64,000 bases of DNA from a bacterium (GTDB lineage Bacteria; Cyanobacteriota; Vampirovibrionia; Vampirovibrionales; Vampirovibrionaceae): positions 553,994-617,993 of the forward strand of contig JAUIEU010000001.1 of assembly GCA_030429585.1 (NCBI GenBank), given 5' to 3'. Positions 1-8,572 of this stretch are shown here, in pieces; the first letter of the stretch is position 1; every line of letters starts with the position of its first letter. Under the pieces are notes generated by a model. The model searched no databases and had not been told where the DNA came from. It saw nothing but the letters and a program-made list of their open reading frames with translations. The position numbers and the translations under genes are program-made.

Positions 1-763
1 AGGTAGGCGCAATAAACTCGGCGGCCACGCGTGGGTCCAGTAACGTGTCTGTCTCTGGGGCGCTATCTGCCATGCTAAGCACGGGGGCATGGGCGGCAGG
101 CACGTGGCAGGCCTTTACCACCGCATGAGACAGCAAGGCTTCCAGGGCGCCAATGGGGTCGGCACCCCCACCGGCCTTGTAGGCGGCTTCGTCGTCGTCG
201 CTTAATTCTGGCATAAAGGCCGCAATGGCAATGGCCCTTGCCCCATGGGCGATTAATCGCTTGGCGGAAGCGATTAAAACAGGGTGGTTGGCTAATTCAC
301 CAAGCACGTTGCCGCTGGCCATCGGGGTAAACCCAAGCTGGAGTGGTTCATAGGTAGTGTCAATGCCGCTAATGCTAACCCCATGTATGGTTTGGCAGGC
401 GGCAATAGCGTTTAAAGTTAAGGTTCTGGCATCTGATGGAATACCAGCATCGAGTACGACCCCAATAGGCTGATGAGACATGGCCCGTAGGGCCCATTGG
501 CTGGTGAGCATGGCATCTAGGGTGGCACCTTCTGTATAGTACACGTTGCTGGGCAGGTGTTGCAGTACGGCGGCATTGGCCACGTTAGGGTGGGTTACCA
601 GCCGGTCGCAGGTTTTGGCTAGTAAATTCATGGCCATGCTGGCATCGCCGGCAAAGCCACCAATGCTAGCGCCAACACCAGTGGGCACCACCATGCAGGC
701 GGTAAAGGGGGTGTTTAAATCGTGGGGGGCACCAATCACCGGTGCCATAGCAGCCATGGCCAT
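1..763 (-). CDS. DUF3326 family protein (3' end beyond window)
   Basis: This gene is not in the ORF track because it runs off the left edge; I translated it by hand. It starts at ATG 761-763 and stays open for 254 codons. Near the N-terminus it reads VVPTGVGASIGGFAGDA, followed by CDRLVTHPNVANAAVLQ and a later GVVLDAGI. This matches the DUF3326 family, which I know mainly from cyanobacteria and plastids and which has no established function. It lies 17 bp downstream of hpt on the same strand, so it is probably co-transcribed with tilS and hpt. No clear ribosome binding site is visible, and in-frame ATGs a few codons later are alternative starts. The family call is fairly secure; the function is unknown. 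Confidence 0.8.
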   Translation of the reverse strand, partial: MAMAAMAPVIGAPHDLNTPFTACMVVPTGVGASIGGFAGDASMAMNLLAKTCDRLVTHPNVANAAVLQHLPSNVYYTEGATLDAMLTSQWALRAMSHQPIGVVLDAGIPSDARTLTLNAIAACQTIHGVSISGIDTTYEPLQLGFTPMASGNVLGELANHPVLIASAKRLIAHGARAIAIAAFMPELSDDDEAAYKAGGGADPIGALEALLSHAVVKACHVPAAHAPVLSMADSAPETDTLLDPRVAAEFIAPT

Positions 764-780
764 AAGGGGGAACGACTCGG

Positions 781-1392
781 TTATTGGGTGGGGGTGGCCG
801 GTACGGTTTGATCTTCTGGCAAAATGGCCACGTAGGGTAGGTTGCGGTACAGGCCAGCGTAATCTAGGCCGTAGCCCACTAAAAACTCGTTCGCCACTTC
901 AAAGCCGACAAAATCCACCGGGAATTTAGGAATTTCTTCGCTGCGGGCTTCCTTTTTATCCAGCAGTACCGCTAGCCGCAGGGTACGGATTTTGTGTAGT
1001 GATTTTAGGTAGTGCATAAAAAAGTGAAGGGTGAGGCCGGTATCAATAATATCTTCTACAATCAGCACGTTCTTATCGTTTAAATCAGGCAAGGTTAGGT
1101 CTACTGGTTTTACCTCACCAGTGCTTTTGGTACCCGCGCCATAGCTGGCCAGGCGCACAAACTCAATCTGGCAGGGCATATCTAAATGCCGAACCAAATC
1201 GCTAGTAAACATAAACGACCCTTTTAAAATGGAAATAATCACCAAGCGATCCACACCGGCATAGCGCTTGTTAATATCGGCTGCCATGGCCTGTATGCGC
1301 TCTTGTAGCTGGCCTTCCGTAAAATAGGGTTCTAGCGTATCAATATTGTACAGTTTGGCGGGGTCGGTATCGGTAATGGCAGTCATTGTCAT
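781..1392 (-). CDS. hpt: Hypoxanthine phosphoribosyltransferase
   Basis: Purine salvage enzyme that transfers phosphoribosyl from PRPP to hypoxanthine (and usually guanine) in the cytosol. The 203-residue protein has the LKGS loop near residues 56-59 and the type I PRPP-binding motif VLIVEDIIDTG at about 109-119, both diagnostic of the HPRT family. Its length is slightly above the usual 180 residues because of short N- and C-terminal extensions. It follows tilS by about 60 bp on the same strand; a tilS-hpt order is common in bacteria and supports both assignments. One position in the PRPP loop reads GLTL where many homologues have GxTL, which is within normal variation. Confidence 0.93.
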   Translation of the reverse strand: MTMTAITDTDPAKLYNIDTLEPYFTEGQLQERIQAMAADINKRYAGVDRLVIISILKGSFMFTSDLVRHLDMPCQIEFVRLASYGAGTKSTGEVKPVDLTLPDLNDKNVLIVEDIIDTGLTLHFFMHYLKSLHKIRTLRLAVLLDKKEARSEEIPKFPVDFVGFEVANEFLVGYGLDYAGLYRNLPYVAILPEDQTVPATPTQ

Positions 1393-1454
1393 TGGGTGGG
1401 TTCCTACATTTTAGAAGGGGATAAAAAAGAGAAGGTTGATGAGGGCAGGCAGGC

Positions 1455-3398
1455 CTACGGGTTGGCGGGCGGGTTAGGGATTTCGTGGGCTTCTAAGGTG
1501 CGCCAGGTTAGCCGGTGGGTGGGGCGTTTTTCAATGCGGAATAATTCGCTAAAGCCAATGCCAACCGCCCATAACACATCGCTACCGGTGGTTAGTAGCG
1601 GTATGGTGCCACGGCGTTCTTGGGGTAGGCCGCGGTTAATAAAGTAATTTTTTAGGCGCATGGCGTTCATCATGCCTAAGGGGTGGATACGGTCGCCGCT
1701 GCGGCGGGTACGAATACTCAGGGTATCGTTGATGAGCAGCTTAAGGTTGGCGTAAATGGTGGTTTCCGTTGGGTTGGGTAAGGGCTCCGGGATAACTTCA
1801 TCGGGCCCAAGTCGGGTAATTTCCAGTTCAGCCCCATAATCGGGTAGGGCAATATACTGGGTACGAGACTGATGCAGTGCGGGGGTGGCAATTAGCTTGC
1901 CCGGCGAATCCGTGTCGGACGCGTCGTCGTCGGCCTCTTTATCCGTATTATCGTCGTCATCGCTATCGTCGTCAGTGGGCGCTTCTTCTGTGTTGTCGCT
2001 ATTGTCAGCTAGCTCTGGGTCGATATCATCGCCGTCGTCATCGTCGTTTAAATCGCCAAGGTCGTCTAAGTCCAGTTCGCCATCGGTATCAACGTCTAGG
2101 TCGGTGTTGGTGGCATCACTGTCGTCGTCATCATCAGTATCACTAACCAGGGATTCGTTGCGGATGGCGTCGGTATCGGTTTTATCGTCGTCATCACTGG
2201 CGGCGGCGGGGCCTACCCCTGCCCAGGTGGGGAATAACTGAGGCAGCCGAAAGGCGACGGGTGCGGGTTGGTTGTCCGTGGTTTCGGTTGCATTGCCAGC
2301 GCTGTCCATGTGGGCCTCATTGGCCACCACGCGCAAGGTGTGCTGGTTAATGGCTAAATGCCAATGGCTATCCGCCGATCCATCTGGGGATTCAATGGAC
2401 AGGCGTTGGGCGGTGGCCTGGGTGGGGTCGCTTCCTTCAACAAAGGCCAGCACTCGGTCGATGGCATCGTAGTTAATGGGCAATTGGTAGTGCTGTAAAA
2501 ACCGAATAAGCAGGGTTTTTTTAAGGGGTTTGGCCAATTGGTTTAGGGTAATTAGGTTGAGTTGTTGGCCATCAAACAGCCCGTGCCAGTAGGGGGTAAT
2601 CAGGGCTTCCAGCATGTCTTGCTCTTCGCTGGCTAAGGTGGCTAAGCGGCTTAAGGCCTGGCGCGTGTTGGGAAAACTTTTTTCCAGGTAAGGGATAACT
2701 TCTTTGCGGAGGGCATTGCGAATGTGGCGGGTATCGTTGTTGGTTTCGTCGTCATGCCAGCGTAGTTGGTTGCTTTCGGCATAGGCCAGCAGTTCATCCT
2801 TAGTAAGGCTTAACCAAGGGCGAAGCACAGGGACCTGGCTGTCATCTAGCAGGCGCTGGGCAGGGATACCGCTCAGCCCTTGCACACCCGTACCGCGTAG
2901 TACCCGCATCAGCAGGGTTTCAATTTGGTCGTCTCCATGGTGGGCGGTGAGTATGGCGTGGGCGTCCATATGGTTTGCAATGGCTTCTAGGGCGCTATAA
3001 CGGGCTTGCCGGGCCACTGTTTCTGTTTTAGCCAAGGTGCGGGGCACCAGTGATGTCATTACCGGGACCTGCCACTGTTGGCATTGTTGCCAAATAGGGT
3101 CTAACTCGGGCAAGGGGGCAGGGCGCCAGCCGTGGTCGATACCGGCGGCAAACACATGCAGGTTGGGGTGGTTTTTCCGCAGTTTTTGGGTGGCGAATAA
3201 CAGGGCCATGCTGTCAATACCGCCACTAACGGCCACCAATACCCGTGCCGGGCGCGCACTGTGGAGTAATCCAGCGTTACCAAGGGCCTGTTCTATTGCG
3301 GCGGAAGGGCTAACCGACGGGCTAGGAGCCGTGACAGCACGGCCTGCTGTTTTCTTAGTGGCTTTGGCTTTGGTGGTTTTTGGCTTGGCGGGCGGCAT
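1455..3398 (-). CDS. tilS: tRNA(Ile)-lysidine synthase with an acidic insert
   Basis: TilS modifies cytidine 34 of the AUA-reading tRNA-Ile to lysidine using ATP and lysine. The 647-residue protein has a basic Lys/Ala-rich N-terminal tail, the PP-loop SGGIDS at residues 58-63, the conserved HHGDDQIETLLMR block at about 153-165, and a C-terminal TilS domain around 563-600 containing RRSGDRIHPLG. Between the middle domain and the C-terminal domain lies a roughly 100-residue stretch (401-500) made almost only of Asp, Thr, Ser, Asn and Glu. That makes it much longer than typical TilS (about 430-480). It lies upstream of hpt in one probable operon and is divergent from the Deg protease across a 232-bp gap. 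Confidence 0.9.
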   Translation of the reverse strand: MPPAKPKTTKAKATKKTAGRAVTAPSPSVSPSAAIEQALGNAGLLHSARPARVLVAVSGGIDSMALLFATQKLRKNHPNLHVFAAGIDHGWRPAPLPELDPIWQQCQQWQVPVMTSLVPRTLAKTETVARQARYSALEAIANHMDAHAILTAHHGDDQIETLLMRVLRGTGVQGLSGIPAQRLLDDSQVPVLRPWLSLTKDELLAYAESNQLRWHDDETNNDTRHIRNALRKEVIPYLEKSFPNTRQALSRLATLASEEQDMLEALITPYWHGLFDGQQLNLITLNQLAKPLKKTLLIRFLQHYQLPINYDAIDRVLAFVEGSDPTQATAQRLSIESPDGSADSHWHLAINQHTLRVVANEAHMDSAGNATETTDNQPAPVAFRLPQLFPTWAGVGPAAASDDDDKTDTDAIRNESLVSDTDDDDDSDATNTDLDVDTDGELDLDDLGDLNDDDDGDDIDPELADNSDNTEEAPTDDDSDDDDNTDKEADDDASDTDSPGKLIATPALHQSRTQYIALPDYGAELEITRLGPDEVIPEPLPNPTETTIYANLKLLINDTLSIRTRRSGDRIHPLGMMNAMRLKNYFINRGLPQERRGTIPLLTTGSDVLWAVGIGFSELFRIEKRPTHRLTWRTLEAHEIPNPPANP

Positions 3399-3630
3399 GT
3401 ATACGGTGGCTTTCGCTAAAACAAGGGTGTTTATTATTGTAGCCCAAACAGACGGCGGGATAACGACAAACCCGTCATGGGAACCTCACCCCCAGACGGC
3501 GTCTATAGCTGTGCTGGGTAACGTAACAGAATGTTTCATAGGCCGTTGTGCCAGTGATACAATGCCAGCGGTCTATAACACTATTTTTTATCGTCTCCGT
3601 TCTACTGTTTTAAATAAGGTGCTTTGCCCT

Positions 3631-4866
3631 ATGTTCTCTTTTTTAACCCGTCATGGAATCGCCCTGGTGGCCCTATTAGTAGCCATAGGTGCATGGGCGG
3701 TATCGCCAACCACTACCCCTGTATCGGCCTTGTTAAACGGAACGCCGGGCCCCAGTAACCCGGCACAGGTGCAGCTGGCGGCCAATGCACCGCGGCCAGG
3801 CTTGGCTCAGCTATTTGGTAATAACCCCACCATTATTGCGGATGTGGCGGAAAAAGTGGCCAACGGGGTGGTGAATATTGATGTGTCTCGCACGGAGCGG
3901 GTGCAATCGTACCTGCCGGGTATGTCGCCCTTTAGTGATGAGATGTTTAAGCGGTTTTTCGGCTTTGGAGGCCCCAATAGCCCTGGCCAGGGCGAGCGTG
4001 TGGTTACGGGTAATGGTAGTGGCGCCATTATTGATGCCGCCGGTTATATTATGACCAATAACCACGTGGTGCATGGCGCTGATGAAGTGCAAGTAACCCT
4101 GAATGACGGGCGCAAGTATCCCGCCAAAGTGATTGGTACCGACCCCTACACCGACTTGGCGGTGGTGAAAATCGATGCGCCCAATCTTCAGACGGTGCCC
4201 TTTGGCGATAGCGATGTGCTGCGCCCTGGCGAATTTGTGTTGGCCATTGGCAGCCCCCTAGGCTTTGACCATACTGTGACCCTGGGCATTGTGAGTGCCA
4301 GTTCGCGCCGGGTGCCGGATATTAATATGAATATGGAGTTTATCCAGACGGATGCGGCCATTAACCCAGGCAATAGCGGTGGGCCGCTAGTAAACCTGAA
4401 TGGCCAAATTGTGGGCATTAACACCGCCATTAGTGGCCGTGCCCAAAATATTGGGTTTGCCATACCCGCCAACGTGGTTAAAACCGTCAGCGAATCCCTG
4501 ATTGAAAAAGGCACCATTCAGCGCCCCTATATTGGTATTGCCATGACGCCTTTAAACCCAGAACTAGCCAAATCCATGGGCTTAAACGAGCGTACAGAAG
4601 GCATTGTGGTGGCCCAAGTTATCCCAGACAGCCCGGCCGACCGTGCAGGGTTTGTGTTGGGTGATGTGATTCAGCGGATGAATGGCGACAAAGTTAATAA
4701 TGCCAAGGATGTGCAAAAGCAGATTCAATCCATGGTGATTGGAGCCGAGGTTAATTTCCAAATCCTGAGAGATAACCGACTGCTGGCCTTAAGCTTAAAA
4801 AGCGAAGAGCTGCCTAAGCAACCTGCCGGGGGGCCTCGCTCTTTGCCGCACCCTCGCCACCGGTAG
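3631..4866 (+). CDS. Deg/HtrA-family serine protease, single PDZ
   Basis: Envelope quality-control protease. The ORF is open from 3037, but homology begins only after ATG 3631, which gives a 411-residue protein starting with a hydrophobic signal or anchor segment (LVALLVAIGAWAV). The trypsin-like domain carries the triad His145 (TNNHVVHGADE), Asp175 (YTDLAVVKID) and Ser249 (NPGNSGGPL). A single PDZ domain follows at about 300-395. One PDZ is the arrangement of cyanobacterial HhoA/HhoB/HtrA and of DegS, whereas DegP has two. The C-terminus ends in a Pro/Arg-rich tail. The upstream ORF portion overlaps tilS antisense and is not coding. Confidence 0.92.
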   Translation: MFSFLTRHGIALVALLVAIGAWAVSPTTTPVSALLNGTPGPSNPAQVQLAANAPRPGLAQLFGNNPTIIADVAEKVANGVVNIDVSRTERVQSYLPGMSPFSDEMFKRFFGFGGPNSPGQGERVVTGNGSGAIIDAAGYIMTNNHVVHGADEVQVTLNDGRKYPAKVIGTDPYTDLAVVKIDAPNLQTVPFGDSDVLRPGEFVLAIGSPLGFDHTVTLGIVSASSRRVPDINMNMEFIQTDAAINPGNSGGPLVNLNGQIVGINTAISGRAQNIGFAIPANVVKTVSESLIEKGTIQRPYIGIAMTPLNPELAKSMGLNERTEGIVVAQVIPDSPADRAGFVLGDVIQRMNGDKVNNAKDVQKQIQSMVIGAEVNFQILRDNRLLALSLKSEELPKQPAGGPRSLPHPRHR

Positions 4867-5003
4867 TGTCGTGCTTTTTTGTAACAGCCGGGCGGCACCA
4901 CTGCACTTGTGTGTGTCGCCCACGGTTGGCTTTGCTACACTTTTTTCCTGTTTTCGCTACACTAGTGCTGTCTTTACCCCACTATTATTAAAGGATTGTG
5001 ATT

Positions 5004-5339
5004 ATGACCACTGCCACCACCGATGCCATCCGCGAAGAAATTCAGCGCGAAGTAAGTGAACATAAAATTTTGGTGTACTCCAAGGGCACCAAAGATGAGC
5101 CTCGTTGTGGTTTTTCCATGGCCACCAAAGCCTTTTTTGAAAAATTTGGCTATCCCTTTGAATTTATCGACGTGTTGGAAAACCATGATAAACGCCAAGT
5201 ACTTAGCGAAATGACGGAATGGCCCACCTTGCCAAAAGTATTTATTGGCGGCGAATTTTACGGCGATGGCGATATTTTAATGCCCATGGCCGACAAGGGC
5301 GAACTACAAGCCCTGCTTAAAAAAACCTTTGGCGAATAA
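5004..5339 (+). CDS. grxD: Monothiol CGFS glutaredoxin (Grx4/GrxD type)
   Basis: Small iron-sulfur carrier. The sequence shows the monothiol active site CGFS preceded by KGTKDEPR, and the glutathione-binding blocks WPTLPKVFIGGEF and GDGDIL, all characteristic of CGFS-type glutaredoxins. The ORF track begins at GTG 4998, but AAGGA at 4991-4995 is ideally spaced from ATG 5004, so I take that start (111 residues, the normal length). In known systems these proteins bind a [2Fe-2S] cluster with BolA partners and pass clusters on. A BolA gene and the suf operon occur later in this window, so the partner set is present. Its next neighbour is a YgfZ-like gene, also linked to iron-sulfur metabolism. 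Confidence 0.93.
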   Translation: MTTATTDAIREEIQREVSEHKILVYSKGTKDEPRCGFSMATKAFFEKFGYPFEFIDVLENHDKRQVLSEMTEWPTLPKVFIGGEFYGDGDILMPMADKGELQALLKKTFGE

Positions 5340-5492
5340 ATCTTTCCGCATCCAGCACTTTAACTTGAATTTTCGTCGTTAAATCTGTACTCACGCAGTC
5401 ACGTATTGTTATACGCTCCTTTGCTCCGTTCAGATTTGCCTTGAAACGTCGGCGTTCTAGCACAGGATGCAAAAAGATTCTGGAAACCGCTT

Positions 5493-7235
5493 ATGATGAA
5501 TTTGTCTTCAACACAGCGTCTCGATTTGTATCGAGCCGGGGAAGTGGCGCTGGTTTACCCGAATGCGCTCTACCAGTTGTGGCAGATCACAGGCCCAGAT
5601 GCGGCCTCTTTTCTGCAAAACCGCACCAGTAACGATGTGGCTTTATTGGAAGACGGCTGTGGCCATTTAAACGCTGTATTAGATAAAAAGGCCAAGTTAG
5701 AAGGCCTGTTGCTGTTGGGCAAGGCCCCGCAGCAAACGGATGGGTTTTGGGCAATGGTGGATAATACCATTGCAGAGAGTACCCACACCGCCCTGTTTCA
5801 ATTTAAGTTAATGAACGATTTTTCCGTCGATGTCGTGTCTCGCCAACAATGTGTTGGACTCCATGGGCCCCAGGCCTTAGCATTGCTAGCGACTGCCATG
5901 GGTGTGGCCCAAACCACCCTAACCACGGAACCTTATGGCCTACTGGCTTTATCTACCCAACTGTTTGGCGATGTACTTATTTGGGCCCAACCGCTTACGG
6001 GCCAACCTGGCGTGTGGGTATGGGGCCAACACGAGGCGATAACGGCCTTGCAAGGTGTGCTAATGGATAGCGACGAAGTGGCCACGGTGGATACAAAGCA
6101 GATGTCCGTGTTGGCGCTGGAGGCTGGCTTACCCCTGGTGGGCGACGATGTGGGCTTGGGCCGATTATTGCCAGAAACCGGCCTGGAGCAAGTGGCTGCC
6201 AGCACCACCAAAGGTTGCTACCTAGGGCAGGAAACCATTGCTCGTGTGGCGACCTATGGGGCTGTACAGCAGGCGCTAGTGTTACTTGCTGCCCCAACGC
6301 TGCCTAGCCACACCACGCCTGCGGATTGCGCTGGCCAACCTATCCACGCCACCGGTGTGGATAAACCTGTGGGGATGGCTAATCGCTGGGTGTTTTCGCC
6401 AGTGTTGGGCCAATGGTGTATTTCCGCCTACATGGATAAAGATAGCCGATTGCCGGGTAAGGTAATAGACGTTACCGTCGGTGATGGTGCAGTATTTTCC
6501 GTTACAGTGCACCTGTTGCCGCTGGTCCAGCCGCCATCGGTGGAAGATATGCTTCATGATGGGTTGCGGGCCTATGCCAACAATAATGATGCTGAGGCCC
6601 TGACCTTGTTGCGCCAGGCTTTAGGCTTAGCCCCGAAACACCCAGATGTATTGGAAGCTTTGGGCGCGGTGCTTAGCCGCCAAGGCCAATACGCTGAGGC
6701 CATTACCTTAATGGAATCGCTTATAAATATTGAACCTGACCGTGTGATGGCTTATACCAATTTATCCGTATGCCATATGGAGCTGGGGGATAAAGAGGCG
6801 GCAGAAGACGCCAAGGCCCAGGCCACGGTGGTGGCTATGCGGGCCCAAATGCAAAAAGGCATGCAACAAAAGGCCAATGCGGCCGAAGAAGCCGCCAAGC
6901 AGGAAGCCCAACGCAAGCAGCTAGAAGACCGGGTGCAGATGTTCCACGACGCCTTGGCCCACAGCCCCGACGATGCGTTGGGTAACTTTGGGTTAGGCAG
7001 CACCTTGCTAGAGCTAGGCCGTTACACAGAGGCTGCTGACGCGTTAAAAAAGACGGTGGACTTGCCGACAAGCCAATCGGCGGCGTACTTAAAGTTAGGC
7101 CAAGCCTATGAAGGGGCCCAACAACTGGAAGCGGCAAAAGCTATTTATGATGCTGGTATTCAGGTTGCCTCGCGTCGGCGGGATTTACAACCCTTAAAAG
7201 AGCTGGAACAACGGCGCCAGCAATTGGCCAACTAA
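5493..7235 (+). CDS. YgfZ/GcvT-like folate-binding protein fused to TPR repeats
   Basis: Residues 1 to about 340 are a YgfZ-type protein of the GcvT superfamily: an N-terminal aminomethyltransferase-like fold and the signature KGCYLGQE at residues 240-247, whose cysteine is essential in E. coli YgfZ. YgfZ supports folate-dependent maintenance of iron-sulfur enzymes. From about residue 355 the protein changes into tetratricopeptide repeats (for example HPDVLEALGAVLSRQGQYAEA and a later copy DALGNFGLGSTLLELGRYTEA), separated by an Ala/Gln/Lys-rich helical linker. The 580-residue total is well above the roughly 330 of ordinary YgfZ. It follows the CGFS glutaredoxin and converges with the glycosyltransferase 10 bp away. 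The fusion is continuous in one frame. Confidence 0.88.
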   Translation: MMNLSSTQRLDLYRAGEVALVYPNALYQLWQITGPDAASFLQNRTSNDVALLEDGCGHLNAVLDKKAKLEGLLLLGKAPQQTDGFWAMVDNTIAESTHTALFQFKLMNDFSVDVVSRQQCVGLHGPQALALLATAMGVAQTTLTTEPYGLLALSTQLFGDVLIWAQPLTGQPGVWVWGQHEAITALQGVLMDSDEVATVDTKQMSVLALEAGLPLVGDDVGLGRLLPETGLEQVAASTTKGCYLGQETIARVATYGAVQQALVLLAAPTLPSHTTPADCAGQPIHATGVDKPVGMANRWVFSPVLGQWCISAYMDKDSRLPGKVIDVTVGDGAVFSVTVHLLPLVQPPSVEDMLHDGLRAYANNNDAEALTLLRQALGLAPKHPDVLEALGAVLSRQGQYAEAITLMESLINIEPDRVMAYTNLSVCHMELGDKEAAEDAKAQATVVAMRAQMQKGMQQKANAAEEAAKQEAQRKQLEDRVQMFHDALAHSPDDALGNFGLGSTLLELGRYTEAADALKKTVDLPTSQSAAYLKLGQAYEGAQQLEAAKAIYDAGIQVASRRRDLQPLKELEQRRQQLAN

Positions 7236-7245
7236 GCGCCTGCAA

Positions 7246-8415
7246 CTAGGCACCTGCACCTAGGCGATACTTTAACCACTCGCCAAAAACAAAAGGTTTG
7301 GCAGGGTGGGTATGGCGGTTAGGCCACTGGCTTAGCAAAGAGTTGACCGCATTATCCCAGCTGTAGTGGTTGGCAATGGCCAGGCATTCTGCCGGGGTTA
7401 GCTGTTGTTGGCCACGGGCTTGTAACATGGCCACTGCCCGCTGCTGAAAATCATCATCATCCTGGGCAAGTTGGCCAACAGTACCGGCATTGGCCAGCAC
7501 ATCGTGGGGGCCGGTTACATCAAAGGCCAGCACCGGGGTGCCGCAAGCCAAGGCCTCTAACATTACCAGGCCAAAGGTATCCGTTTTGCTAGGGAATACC
7601 ATTAAATCGGCGGCGCCGTAGTACTGCCGTAAGGCATCGCCTTGTTGCAGGCCCGCAAATACCACGTTGGGGTGTTTTTCTTTTAATTCATCCAGGTAGG
7701 GGCCGGTGCCCACCACAATTTTAGTGCCGGGTATTTCCAGCGCCATAAAGGCATCCAGGTTTTTTTCTTGGCTAACACGGCCCACATACACGCTGTAGGG
7801 CTTAGGTAATTCGGCATTGGGCAGATAGGTGGTGGCGAAGGCGGCCCGTTCATCATCGGTTAGGGGGTAAAACTGGTGGGTATCCACCCCACGATTCCAG
7901 TGCATCAGGTGCTTAAACCCAAACCCCTCTAAGTGTTGGTGCAGGCTTTCTGTGGCCACTAGGGTGCCACTCGCAGGCCGGTGGAACCATCGCAAATACC
8001 GGTAGCCCATGGGCCGGGGCGGAAAACCCACGTGGGTGACAAAATACTCGGCCCATTTGGTGGTAAACCCGGTTAAAAACGGAATCCCTTCCATCACGCA
8101 GTGGTGGCGAGCTGCTAAGCCCAGGGGGCCTTCCGTCATAATTAAAATGCGGTCGGGGTTTAGCTCTGTAATGCGTTGGCCTGCCCCGCCGGGGATGGCT
8201 AAATGCAGGTTGGGGTAAAAGGTGGGTACGGTCCAGTATTGCTCTGGGGTTATTAAACTAACCTGGTAGCCGCGTTCTTCTAACTGTTGGGCCAGGTTGC
8301 GAATAGTGGTAACCACCCCGTTTACCTGGGGGGCCCAGGCATCGGTTACAATCAGCAAATGCTCGCCAGCGGTGGGGCTAGCGGCATTGTTGTGGGGTGT
8401 GGTGGATGGAGACAC
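7246..8415 (-). CDS. GT4-family glycosyltransferase (MgtA/SqdX-like)
   Basis: The 389-residue protein begins with a Rossmann-like start (HLLIVTDAWAPQVNGVVTTI) typical of retaining GT4 enzymes that use nucleotide sugars. It has WNRGVDTHQF and the donor-site region SKTDTFGLVMLEALACGTPVLA, whose Glu binds the nucleotide sugar. The combination resembles alpha-mannosyltransferase MgtA and sulfolipid synthase SqdX; I cannot tell which, and substrate is open. It probably acts on a lipid or glycolipid acceptor at the cytoplasmic membrane face. A TATAAT hexamer lies on the minus strand at 8452-8457 without a good -35 box. It is divergent from the exported unknown protein at 8573. Confidence 0.85.
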   Translation of the reverse strand: MSPSTTPHNNAASPTAGEHLLIVTDAWAPQVNGVVTTIRNLAQQLEERGYQVSLITPEQYWTVPTFYPNLHLAIPGGAGQRITELNPDRILIMTEGPLGLAARHHCVMEGIPFLTGFTTKWAEYFVTHVGFPPRPMGYRYLRWFHRPASGTLVATESLHQHLEGFGFKHLMHWNRGVDTHQFYPLTDDERAAFATTYLPNAELPKPYSVYVGRVSQEKNLDAFMALEIPGTKIVVGTGPYLDELKEKHPNVVFAGLQQGDALRQYYGAADLMVFPSKTDTFGLVMLEALACGTPVLAFDVTGPHDVLANAGTVGQLAQDDDDFQQRAVAMLQARGQQQLTPAECLAIANHYSWDNAVNSLLSQWPNRHTHPAKPFVFGEWLKYRLGAGA

Positions 8416-8572
8416 AGGGAATGCTATAGGGAGTGTAGAGGCAACACTGTTATTATAGGGGCGATATAACTGTATGGCGACTGTTTACCTGATGGGTTGC
8501 CACAAGGGTTTACAGAAATGTGCTGCCCGTGTCGATACGAGTGGTAACCATTTGGATACGTGAGGCCTGTTT

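Noticed and set aside
1885-2241. 118-aa plus-strand Ser-rich ORF
   Set aside because: Antisense reading of the GAT/GAC-rich acidic insert of tilS; the Ser runs arise from that composition.
3037-3630. N-terminal 198 codons of the Deg protease ORF
   Set aside because: They lie antisense to tilS and lack homology; a typical signal segment begins at ATG 3631.
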